Shown: piece after piece, positions 46,636-55,305 of the stretch
How the letters are laid out: every line of letters begins with the position of its first letter
How positions within the stretch are numbered: position 1 is the first letter of the stretch
NCBI GenBank assembly: GCA_030447925.1
Contig: JAUJNX010000011.1
Span: forward strand, 78,369 to 133,673
Direction of reading: 5' to 3'
Origin: Egibacteraceae bacterium
GTDB lineage: Bacteria; Actinomycetota; Nitriliruptoria; Euzebyales; Egibacteraceae
DNA length: 55,305 nucleotides
Notes under the pieces: model-generated
Seen by the model: the letters and a program-made list of their open reading frames with translations, nothing else
What the model was told of the DNA's origin: nothing
The model's database searches: none
Program-made: the position numbers and the translations under genes

Positions 46636-47570
46636 GCGCGTCCGACGAGCTCGGCCCGGTCGGGCCCTACGAGCGTGAGCCGGTGGCCGTCCGGCCCCAC
46701 GACCCCCGGGCGGCGCTGGTCGCCGACGTCCTCGCCCGGCGGATCGCCGCCGCGCGGCCCGGCACGGGCGCGGAGCACGTGGGCAGCAGCGCCGTCCCCG
46801 GGCTGCCCGGCAAGGGCATCGTCGACCTGCTGGTCGCCGTGCCCGCGCAGGAGGTCGCCGAGGTGGCCGGCGCGCTCGCCCGCCTCGGCTTCCAGCCCCA
46901 GGCGATCGCCGAGGCGTTCCCCGCGGCCCGGCCGATGCTGCAGGGCTCGGTGGCGCTGGACGGCCGCCGCATCGGCGTCCACGTCCACGTGGTGCCCGCC
47001 GACCGCAGCGAGGTGGCCGAGCTGCGCGGCCTGCGCGACGCCCTGCGGGCCGACCCCGACCTGCGCGCGGCCTACGCGGCGCTCAAGGAGCGGATCGTCG
47101 CGGCCGGCACGACCGACGGGGTCGCCTACGCCGCGGCCAAGGGCGACTGGATCGCCGCGGCCCTCACCCGCCTGGGGCTGCGCCCCGCGCCGCTGGTCAC
47201 CCGCCTCGACCACCTCGTGCTGCAGGTCACCGACGCCGACCGCACCGTCGCCTTCTACCGCGACGTGCTGGGGATGACGCCGGTCACCTTCGGCACCGGC
47301 CGGCGCGCCCTGGCCTTCGGCCCGCACAAGCTCAACCTCCACCGCCTGGGTGCCGAGCCGCCGTCGCTGACCACCCCGGCCCGCCCCGGCACGGCCGACC
47401 TCTGCCTGATCGTGTCGAGCCCCGTCCCGGACCTGCTCGCGCGGCTGGCCGCCCACGGCGTCGCGGTCGTGGAGGGCCCGGTGCCGCGGACCGGTGCGCT
47501 GGGCCCGATCACGTCGGTCTACGTCCACGATCCCGACGGCAACCTCCTGGAGCTCGCCACCTACGACTGA
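46632..47570 (+). CDS. GrpB-VOC two-domain fusion protein
   Basis: 312-aa protein with two recognisable domains. Residues ~15-185 are a GrpB/UPF0157 nucleotidyltransferase-fold domain (GSSAVPGLPGKGIVDLLVAV near 55-74). Residues ~190-312 are a vicinal-oxygen-chelate (glyoxalase/bleomycin-resistance) domain with metal ligands in RLDHLVLQV, NLHRLG and the terminal NLLELATYD. The two domains are normally separate genes. The substrate is unknown; VOC domains often act on reactive carbonyls or antibiotics. It is coupled by ATGA overlap to citrate synthase. Confidence 0.85.
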   Translation: MSASDELGPVGPYEREPVAVRPHDPRAALVADVLARRIAAARPGTGAEHVGSSAVPGLPGKGIVDLLVAVPAQEVAEVAGALARLGFQPQAIAEAFPAARPMLQGSVALDGRRIGVHVHVVPADRSEVAELRGLRDALRADPDLRAAYAALKERIVAAGTTDGVAYAAAKGDWIAAALTRLGLRPAPLVTRLDHLVLQVTDADRTVAFYRDVLGMTPVTFGTGRRALAFGPHKLNLHRLGAEPPSLTTPARPGTADLCLIVSSPVPDLLARLAAHGVAVVEGPVPRTGALGPITSVYVHDPDGNLLELATYD

Positions 47571-47945
47571 CCCCGCCGCGCGCGATCGCAGGTCGCGCTC
47601 ATCCTCCGGGCGCCCTGGGACGTCAGAGGGGACGGTGGGGGGGCCGCTGGAGTTCGACTGGAGGACACCAGTGCGCCCGTTCCCGCCGTCTTAGGTACCC
47701 AGACCCGTGCCGGGTCCGGAGCGGGAGGCGAGGGCGTGCGGCAGGAGAACCAGCAACGGGTCGACGGGCGTCCCGGACCGACGGGGCCCCGCAACGCGGG
47801 TGGCGACGGGGCCCAGGCCCCGGTGATCGTGCGGGCGATCACCGGGACGCGACGCGGGCGGCCGGCGCCGCACCCCCCGGCGGGGCCGGGGACCGTGCCG
47901 GCGCCGTCGGGGCGACCCACCGGATCCCGCGGGGGAGGACAGTCC
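47571..47945 (+). other. 375-base intergenic/leader region upstream of the response regulator
   Basis: No gene I can support. It holds a perfect 11-bp hairpin at 47819-47846 and other GC inverted repeats (GGGCCCC/GGGGCCC near 47784-47813). It could be an mRNA leader or terminator region; an in-frame open stretch upstream of the ATG is Pro/Gly/Arg-rich and probably not coding. Confidence 0.5.
47819..47846 (+). other. Perfect 11-bp hairpin upstream of the response regulator
   Basis: CCCGGTGATCG (47819-47829) and CGATCACCGGG (47836-47846) are exact reverse complements around a 6-base loop, ~100 nt before the start codon. It may be an operator or leader structure; there is no T-tract. Confidence 0.45.
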
Positions 47946-48629
47946 ATGAACCGCATCCTCATCGCCGAGGACGAACACCGGATCGCGTCGTTCCTGGAGA
48001 AGGGCCTGCGGGCGAACGGGTTCGCGACCGCCCTGGCGGGCGACGGCCGCGCCGCCCTGGCGATGGCCCGCAGCGGCCAGTTCGACCTGGTGATCCTGGA
48101 CCTGGGGCTCCCCGAGGTGGACGGCGCGGACGTCCTGCGCGAGCTGCGCCGGGCCGACCCGGTCCTGCCGGTCCTGGTGCTCACCAGCAGGGAGGAGGCC
48201 GGCGAGGGCGCCGGGGCCCTGGAGGGCGCCGACGACCGCATGGCCAAGCCGTTCGTGTTCGAGGAGCTGCTGGCGCGCATCCGGGTGCGGCTGCGCGGCG
48301 ACGGCGCGCCGGAGGAGACCATCCTGCGCGTGGGCGACCTGGCCCTGGACCTGCGCACGCGGCGCATGCGCGTCGGCGAGCGCACGGTGGACCTCACCGC
48401 CCGGGAGTTCACCCTGGCCGAGGTCTTCCTGCGCCACCCGGGCCAGGTCCTCAGCCGCGAGCAGCTCCTCAGCCACGTGTGGGGCTACGACTTCGACCCC
48501 GGCTCCAACGTCGTAGACGTCTACGTCCGCTACCTGCGCCGCAAGCTGGGTGCCGAGCACATCGGCACCGTCCGCGGCATGGGCTACCGCCTGGAGACGG
48601 GCGCCGACGGGCCGCCGCCCCGCCCCTGA
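47946..48629 (+). CDS. OmpR/PhoB-family response regulator (orphan)
   Basis: 227-aa regulator. The receiver domain (1-115) has acidic pocket E8/D9, phosphoacceptor D52 (LDLGLPEVDG), T80 and K101. The C-terminal winged-helix domain (about 128-222) has LTAREFTLAEVFLRHPGQVLSRE and ends VRGMGYRLE. No histidine kinase gene lies in the window, so the kinase is elsewhere. ATG 47946 follows GGAGGACAGTCC. The switch region contains GALEGADDRMAKPF, a slightly degenerate form of the usual GADDYLTKPF. Confidence 0.93.
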   Translation: MNRILIAEDEHRIASFLEKGLRANGFATALAGDGRAALAMARSGQFDLVILDLGLPEVDGADVLRELRRADPVLPVLVLTSREEAGEGAGALEGADDRMAKPFVFEELLARIRVRLRGDGAPEETILRVGDLALDLRTRRMRVGERTVDLTAREFTLAEVFLRHPGQVLSREQLLSHVWGYDFDPGSNVVDVYVRYLRRKLGAEHIGTVRGMGYRLETGADGPPPRP

Positions 48630-48653
48630 TCGGTCGCGCATCCGGCACACGGG

Positions 48654-48659
48654 TAGACT
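48654..48659 (+). promoter_or_regulatory. Candidate -10 element before the small membrane protein
   Basis: TAGACT at 48654-48659 lies 31 nt before the ATG at 48691, giving a short leader with AGGAG. No clear -35. Confidence 0.35.
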
Positions 48660-48690
48660 GCTGGCCGTCCGGTTGAAGCAGGAGACCACG

Positions 48691-49002
48691 ATGGGAAAGC
48701 GCCTCTTCGGCGTGCTGGTGCTGGTGCTGCTCGTCCTCGCCCTGGCCGTGCCCGCGGGCGCGACCGAGGCCCCGGCCGAGGAGGGCGCGGAGGCGCCCGC
48801 CTACGAGGACATCTGCAACGAGGCGAACCCCGTCGTCCTCGAGCACTGCCCGCCGTCGTACGAGGAGCCGTCGGTCTTCCCGCCGATCCTCTACACCCTG
48901 CTGATCATCGCCGCGGTCATCGCGGTGGCGCTGCTCGTGCTGTTCCTGCTCTGGCAGCCCCGCTTCGCGCAGGAGCGCGACCGGGTGAAGGGGCGGCGCT
49001 GA
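48691..49002 (+). CDS. Small secreted/membrane-anchored acidic protein, unknown function
   Basis: 103-aa protein with a signal peptide (about 1-24, hydrophobic core [16 protein letters not shown] ending PAGA-TEA). A short acidic extracytoplasmic segment contains two cysteines ([15 protein letters not shown]), and one membrane helix runs over about residues 66-90. A basic cytoplasmic tail ([13 protein letters not shown]) follows. ATG 48691 has AGGAG 6-7 bases upstream. It is probably coupled to the metalloprotease gene by a CTGA overlap. No family recognised. Confidence 0.75.
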   Translation: MGKRLFGVLVLVLLVLALAVPAGATEAPAEEGAEAPAYEDICNEANPVVLEHCPPSYEEPSVFPPILYTLLIIAAVIAVALLVLFLLWQPRFAQERDRVKGRR

Positions 49003-50087
49003 CGGCGGCCGACCACTCCCGCCCCGCCCTCGCGGACTGGGACCTGGCCACCCGCGTCGCCTGGCGGGTGGCGTCGGCCGACCAGCCGCGGGTCACGCGC
49101 GCCGACGTCGACCTGCTGCGCGCCGACCTCGACCGGCTGGTGGCGCGCGCGGACGGCCTGGCCCGCGAGGCCACGGGGCTGGGCGCCGACCTCGCGCCCG
49201 CGACCGTGTCCGTCGTCGGCCGGCGCGCCTGGATCCGGTCGAACATCGACAGCATCGCCTGGCTGGCCGACCCGCTGGCCGAGCAGCTGGCGGGCCGCAG
49301 CGAGATCTCGCGCGCGGTGGGCCGGCGGGTGCTCGGGCTCCAGCTCGGCGCCGTCTTCGGCTACCTGTCGACCAAGGTGCTGGGCCAGTACGAGGTCTTC
49401 CTGCCCGGCGACGCCGAACCCGGCCGCCTGGTGCTGGTCGGGCCGAACCTGCTGGACGTCGAGCGCCGCGTCCTGCCCGGCAGTGGGGTCACGCCCCAGC
49501 AGTTCCGTCTGGGCGTCGCCCTGCACGAGATCGGCCACCGCCTCCAGTTCGAGGGCGTGCCGTGGCTGCGGCCCCACCTGCGCGGGCTCGTCGACGGCTA
49601 CCTCTCCGAGACCCGCCTGGACGCCGACCGGGTCCGCCAGCTGATGGGCCGCCTCGGGGACCTGGTGCGGGAGCCGGCCCGGCTCACGGACCTGCAGAGC
49701 ATCCTCGACGTCGTGCTGACCCCGGCGCAGTCCCTCGCGATCCGGCGGGCCCAGGCGGTCATGACCCTGCTGGAGGGGCACGGCAACGTGGTCATGGACT
49801 GGGGCGCCGAGGTCGCGGCGCGCGGCCCCGGGGACCACCTCGATCCGCAGGCGGTGCGGCGGCTGCTGAACCAGCGGCGCTCGCGCAACGCCGACCGGGC
49901 GATCCGCCGCGTCCTGGGGTTGGACCTCAAGTCCGAGCAGTACCGGGTCGGCGAGCGCTGGATCCTCGACGTGGCCGACGCCCACGGCCGCGACACGTTC
50001 AACGCCGTCTGGGACGGCCCCGACAACGTGCCGACGCCCGAGGAGCTGCAGGACCCCGAGGCCTGGGTCGCCCGGGTCGCGGCCTAG
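48999..50087 (+). CDS. Zinc-dependent metalloprotease-like protein (DUF2342 / F420-biosynthesis-associated)
   Basis: Protein of about 362 aa, with HEIGH at residues 176-180 in a helical setting ([22 protein letters not shown]). It matches the actinobacterial zinc-dependent metalloprotease family often found next to tilS-hpt-ftsH. The family's N-terminal motif DWDLA lies upstream of the first GTG (49068), so the true start should be earlier. The only candidate is the CTG at 48999, which overlaps the preceding stop (CTGA) in the same way as other pairs here. AAGGGG precedes it. If GTG 49068 is used, the protein is 339 aa. Confidence 0.82.
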   Translation: MTAADHSRPALADWDLATRVAWRVASADQPRVTRADVDLLRADLDRLVARADGLAREATGLGADLAPATVSVVGRRAWIRSNIDSIAWLADPLAEQLAGRSEISRAVGRRVLGLQLGAVFGYLSTKVLGQYEVFLPGDAEPGRLVLVGPNLLDVERRVLPGSGVTPQQFRLGVALHEIGHRLQFEGVPWLRPHLRGLVDGYLSETRLDADRVRQLMGRLGDLVREPARLTDLQSILDVVLTPAQSLAIRRAQAVMTLLEGHGNVVMDWGAEVAARGPGDHLDPQAVRRLLNQRRSRNADRAIRRVLGLDLKSEQYRVGERWILDVADAHGRDTFNAVWDGPDNVPTPEELQDPEAWVARVAA

Positions 50088-50114
50088 GCGTGCGCCCGGG
50101 CGTGCGGTGACGGC

Positions 50115-51613
50115 GTGGTCGGGGCCCGCCGCGCCGGCCTGACGCCGGGGGCGCTGGCCGGCGAGGTCGCCGCGGCGCTGGCGGACCTGCCCGCCGGGGC
50201 GGCGGTGGTGGCGGGGGTGTCCGGCGGCGCGGACTCCGCGGGGCTCGTGCTGCTGGTCCGGGCCGCGCGCCCGGACCTGCGGATCACGGCGGTGCACGTC
50301 CGCCACGGGCTGCGCGACGACGCCGCCGACGCGGCGGCCGCCGCCGCCGTGGCGGCGGCGCTGGGCCTGGGCTGGCGGGAGGAGCGCGTGGCGGTCGCCG
50401 CCAGCGGCGAGGGCCCCGAGGCCGCCGCCCGGGCGGCCCGCTACACCGCGCTGGCGGCGTCGGCGCGCGACCTCGGCGCCGCGGCGGTGCTGGTCGGCCA
50501 CACCGCCGACGACCAGGCGGAGACGGTCCTGCTGGCGCTGGGCCGCGGCGCCGGCCTGCGCGGCCTGTCCGCCATGGCCCCGCGCCGGGCCCTCCCGCTC
50601 CCCACGGCGGGCGCGGCGGGCGGTGCCGGGGAGGTGCTGCTGGTGCGGCCGCTGCTGCACCTGCGGCGCGACGACGTGCGCCGCGCGGCCCGTGAGGCCG
50701 GGCTGGCGACCGTGGAGGACCCCACCAACGCCGACGTGGAGCGGCGGCGCAACCTCGTGCGCCGCGACGTCCTGCCCGCGCTGGGCGGGGTGTCCGGCGG
50801 GGGCGGGACCCCGTCGCGCTGCTGGCCCGCACCGCGGACCTGCTGCGCGACGACGCCGACCTGCTCGACGGCCTGGCCGCGTTCGAGGCCGCGCGCCTGA
50901 TCGGCGCCTGGGGGCCCATCCGCCACCTGCGCGCCGACGCCGTCGGGCGGCTGCACCCGGCCCTGGGCCGGCGCGTCGTGCGGGCGCTGCTGGCCGCGGT
51001 CAGCGGCGGGCCGGCCGGCATCGACGCGGCGGCGGTCGACCGCGTGCTCGCCCTGCGCCCCGGCGGGTCGACGCAGGTGCCCGGCGGGGCCCGCGTGCAG
51101 GCGGGCGGCGGGTGGCTGGCGGCCGCCCCCCGGGCCTGGCCGACCTGCCGGCGCGCCCCTGCCGGTCCCCGGCGATGTGGCCCTCCCCGAGCTCGGCCTG
51201 GTCCTGGTCGCCGCGCCCCCGGGCACACGCGCGCCGCCGGACCCGCCGCCGGGGACCCGGGTGCCGCCCGCGCGGTCCACCCGCACGGCGGGGACCCGGG
51301 CGCGGGCACGGCGCTCCCGCCGCGGTCGGTCGCCCCGCGGGGCGCGGATGGGGCCTGCGAGGTGGTGGTGCCGGCCGCGGGCGACCTGGTCGTGCGCGCC
51401 CGGCGGGACGGGGACCCCGTGCCCGGGCGGCCCGGGCGGCGCCTGGGCGACCGGCTCACCGACCTGGGCGTCCCGCGGCCGGTGCGCGGGCTGCTCCCGG
51501 TCGTGGCCGCCGCAGGCGGCACCCCGCTGTGGGTGCCCGGGGTGGCCGCCGCGCCGGTCCCGCCCGGCGCCCCGGGCGTGCGGTTGTCCATCACCCCCGC
51601 CAGCCCCGGCTAG
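50115..51613 (+). CDS. tilS: tRNA(Ile)-lysidine synthase TilS, reading frame broken
   Basis: N-type ATP-pyrophosphatase that adds lysidine to tRNA-Ile (CAU). The PP-loop SGGADSAGL is near residue 36, with [10 protein letters not shown] and [14 protein letters not shown] following, and [22 protein letters not shown] ending the catalytic domain. The frame breaks near 50,805-50,807, where one extra G in GGG restores it, and again near 51,135, 51,165 and 51,300. The C-terminal TilS domain ([32 protein letters not shown]) ends at the TAG at 51611-51613. The gene is essential in most bacteria, so sequence error is the simplest explanation. It is followed by hpt, ftsH and folE in the conserved actinobacterial order. 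Confidence 0.85.
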
Positions 51614-51648
51614 GCTCCGGCACCGCCGCGCGGACGAAGGGGTGGAGG

Positions 51649-52203
51649 GTGGGCGGGTCCCTCGAGGACGACATCGAGCAGGTGCTGGTCCCGGCGGACG
51701 ACATCCAGGGAGCGGGTGCGCGCCCTGGCCGCGCGCGTGGACGCCGACTACGCGGGCCAGGACGTGCTGCTGGTCGGCGTGCTCAAGGGCGCGTTCATCC
51801 TCATGGCCGACCTCGCGCGCTACCTCACGATCCCCGTCGAGTTCGATTTCATGGCCGTCTCCAGTTACGGCTCGGCGACCAGACCTCCGGCGTGGTCCGC
51901 ATCATCAAGGACCTGGAGCTCGACATCGCCGGTCGCCACGTGCTGGTCGTCGAGGACATCGTCGACTCCGGCCTGACGCTCAACTACCTGCTGCGCAACC
52001 TGCGCGCTCGCCACCCCGCGTCCGTCGAGGTCCTCGCGCTGCTGAGCAAGCCCGACCAGATCCGCGTGGACCTGCCGATCCGCTACCACGGCTTCGAGGT
52101 GCCCAACGTCTTCGTCGTCGGCTACGGCCTGGACTACGCGGAGCGGTACCGCAACCTGCCCTACGTCGGGACGCTGCGCCCCACCGTCTACGGCGGCGCC
52201 TGA
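51649..52203 (+). CDS. hpt: Hypoxanthine phosphoribosyltransferase, two compensating frameshifts
   Basis: Purine salvage enzyme of about 184 aa. The PRPP-binding motif [12 protein letters not shown] is intact, preceded by [16 protein letters not shown] and followed by [20 protein letters not shown]. As written, an extra G at 51708-51710 (GGG where GG fits) and a missing G at 51874-51875 (GG where GGG fits) break the frame. The two cancel overall, so the length is right. GTG 51649 has AAGGGG upstream. The gene sits between tilS and ftsH as in many actinobacteria. Confidence 0.9.
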   Translation: MGGSLEDDIEQVLVPADDIQGAGARPGRARGRRLRGPGRAAGRRAQGRVHPHGRPRALPHDPRRVRFHGRLQLRLGDQTSGVVRIIKDLELDIAGRHVLVVEDIVDSGLTLNYLLRNLRARHPASVEVLALLSKPDQIRVDLPIRYHGFEVPNVFVVGYGLDYAERYRNLPYVGTLRPTVYGGA

Positions 52204-52331
52204 CCCGGGTAAAGGCTTCGTCAAGCCCCAGGACCGCCCGAGGGCGGCCATCCGGCCGATGCTAGGCTTCGCACCCGGCAGCGCGGAGGTTGCGCGAGCG
52301 GAACGGCGGGATGGCCGTGGAGAGGTCGGGA

Positions 52332-54317
<1,986 letters not shown>

Positions 54318-54332
54318 CGGCATCCTGGCTGC

Positions 54333-54995
54333 ATGACCACCTCCGACGACGGGGTCGGCACCATCGACCCCACCGCCGAGCGTGTCCGCGTCCTCACCGG
54401 TCTCGAGGCTGCGGGCACGTTCGACCACGACAAGATCCGCCAGGGCGTGCGGCTGCTGTTCGAGGGCATCGGGCTGGACCCCGAGGACGACCGCATCCGC
54501 GACACCCCCGACCGCGTCGCGCGCATGTACGACGAGATCTTCGCGGGCCTGCTGGTGAAGCCGGCCGACGTCCTGGACATCGTGTTCGAGGAGCACCACG
54601 ACGAGCTCGTGGTGGTCCGCGACATCCCGTTCGCATCGATGTGCGAGCACCACCTGGTGCCGTTCGCGGGCCGCGCGCACGTCGGGTACCTCCCCAACAG
54701 CGCCGGCCAGGTGACAGGCCTGTCGAAGCTCGCCCGCCTCGTCGACGTCTCGGCGAAGCGGCCGGGCCTGCAGGAGCGGATCACCTCGACGGTCGCCGAC
54801 GCGCTGATGGAGGCCCTGGACCCGCGGGGCGTCATCGTCATCATCGAGGCCGAGCACTTCTGCATGACCATGCGCGGAGTGCGCAAGCCGGGCGCACTGA
54901 CGGTCACCAGCGCGGTCCGTGGCACGATGCGCGACGATCCGGCGACGCGTGCGGAGGCGATGAGCCTGATCCTGGGGCATCGCGGGGCGCACTGA
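54333..54995 (+). CDS. folE: GTP cyclohydrolase I FolE
   Basis: Homodecameric zinc enzyme converting GTP to 7,8-dihydroneopterin triphosphate, the first step of folate synthesis; 220 aa. Zinc ligands are C104 and H107 (in [12 protein letters not shown]) and C176 ([13 protein letters not shown]). The [10 protein letters not shown] and VTSAVRG segments are family hallmarks. The ATG at 54333 lies only 15 nt after ftsH, so it is probably in the same transcript. The usual next gene, folP, is not found in the remaining sequence. Confidence 0.97.
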   Translation: MTTSDDGVGTIDPTAERVRVLTGLEAAGTFDHDKIRQGVRLLFEGIGLDPEDDRIRDTPDRVARMYDEIFAGLLVKPADVLDIVFEEHHDELVVVRDIPFASMCEHHLVPFAGRAHVGYLPNSAGQVTGLSKLARLVDVSAKRPGLQERITSTVADALMEALDPRGVIVIIEAEHFCMTMRGVRKPGALTVTSAVRGTMRDDPATRAEAMSLILGHRGAH

Positions 54996-55016
54996 CCCGG
55001 GCCGACACGGCCCGGG
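54996..55016 (+). terminator. Hairpin directly after folE
   Basis: A 9-bp perfect stem (CCCGGGCCG/CGGCCCGGG) with a 3-base loop starts at the base after the folE stop codon. It is followed by GGGGAG rather than a T-tract. Confidence 0.5.
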
Positions 55017-55305
55017 GGGAGCCGTGGTTGGGAGTCGGTTGGCAGAGGGCGGGGGTCGAGGTCCCCGGGTGCGGGTCGAGAAGGCCGCCAGACGATCCAG
55101 CGCTGGTCCAGCATCAGCCCGCAGCAGACGGCGCACCTCCCTCTGCCGCTGACCGCCAACGGACGTGCCGGCAGCCACGACGGTCGGCTCGCGCCCAGTG
55201 GGCAGGACGCCGCGCGCTTCTAGCTCGCCGCTGTTATCGCCGGCCGCAACGATCGATTCCTCCAACCCGCGACTCCCGACTACCATGGGCCACCAGCGGC
55301 CGATC
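55017..55305. other. Terminal 289 bases without a supported gene
   Basis: Less GC-rich than its surroundings and without the third-position pattern of neighbouring genes. A minus-strand open stretch from an ATG at 55286 reads plausibly (GLEESIVAAGDNSGELEARG...) for about 90 codons, then runs into the region antisense to folE. I cannot decide between a small gene fragment and non-coding sequence. Confidence 0.4.

Noticed and set aside
47736..47945. N-terminal extension of the response regulator
   Set aside because: The in-frame sequence is Pro/Gly/Arg-rich and unlike a receiver domain; ATG 47946 has a strong GGAGG.

Overview
The window is very GC-rich DNA from an actinobacterium (Actinomycetota). 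The evidence is GC-saturated third codon positions, many GTG starts, 4-nt stop/start overlaps (ATGA, GTGA), actinobacterial-type 16S and 23S rRNA genes, and actinobacterial families (an AftD-like arabinofuranosyltransferase, DUF3068, DUF2342 metalloprotease, a CGNR regulator, a tilS-hpt-ftsH-folE block). The exact class cannot be fixed by eye. A deep-branching, non-mycobacterial lineage is possible but unproven.

Layout. (1) 0-6 kb: nucleotide-sugar genes. A four-gene minus-strand operon (Gfo/Idh dehydrogenase, DegT aminotransferase, NAD-dependent epimerase, second DegT aminotransferase) lies opposite a WbpD-like acetyltransferase and next to a formyltransferase. Together they suggest an N-acylated, possibly N-formylated, amino sugar for a surface polymer. 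(2) 6-10 kb: recQ, a catalase-fold protein, and BI-1 and DUF4383 membrane proteins. (3) 10-22.7 kb: envelope genes: an MMPL/RND exporter, a GT4 glycosyltransferase, a large polytopic membrane protein, a polysaccharide flippase, an AftD-like GT-C enzyme and an HxxxDG acyltransferase. Several reading frames here are broken many times in G/C runs, which looks like homopolymer sequence error more than biological decay. (4) 22.7-31 kb: the most unusual block. An SRPBCC protein faces a tight run of KAS III, a KAS III-like protein without catalytic residues, sulfotransferase, acyl carrier protein, a second paralogous sulfotransferase and KAS II, followed by a convergent UGT-type glycosyltransferase. 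I read it as an uncharacterised pathway for a sulfated and glycosylated acyl/polyketide lipid. (5) 31-38.3 kb: DUF3068 envelope protein, PRC/DUF2382 and Asp23 stress proteins, an anti-sigma-type kinase with a GAF/PAS/SpoIIE phosphatase, GlgC and a TPR protein.

(6) 38.4-43.9 kb: an rRNA operon with promoter, boxA elements, 16S, a spacer without tRNA, and 23S. A terminator follows the 23S processing stem directly, and no 5S gene is present. (7) 43.9-50.1 kb: thioredoxin-reductase-like flavoprotein, CGNR regulator, citrate synthase, a GrpB-VOC fusion, an orphan OmpR-type response regulator, a small membrane protein and a zinc metalloprotease that probably starts at CTG. (8) 50.1-55 kb: the tilS-hpt-ftsH-folE housekeeping block. 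tilS and hpt again carry single-base frameshifts. The last ~290 bases hold no gene I can support.

Some functional links follow from gene order. The four sugar genes overlap by 4 nt and are probably translationally coupled. The KAS/sulfotransferase/ACP genes overlap or nearly abut and should form one transcript. The SpoIIE phosphatase and HATPase are likely a partner-switching pair. CGNR-citrate synthase-GrpB/VOC also overlap by 4 nt.
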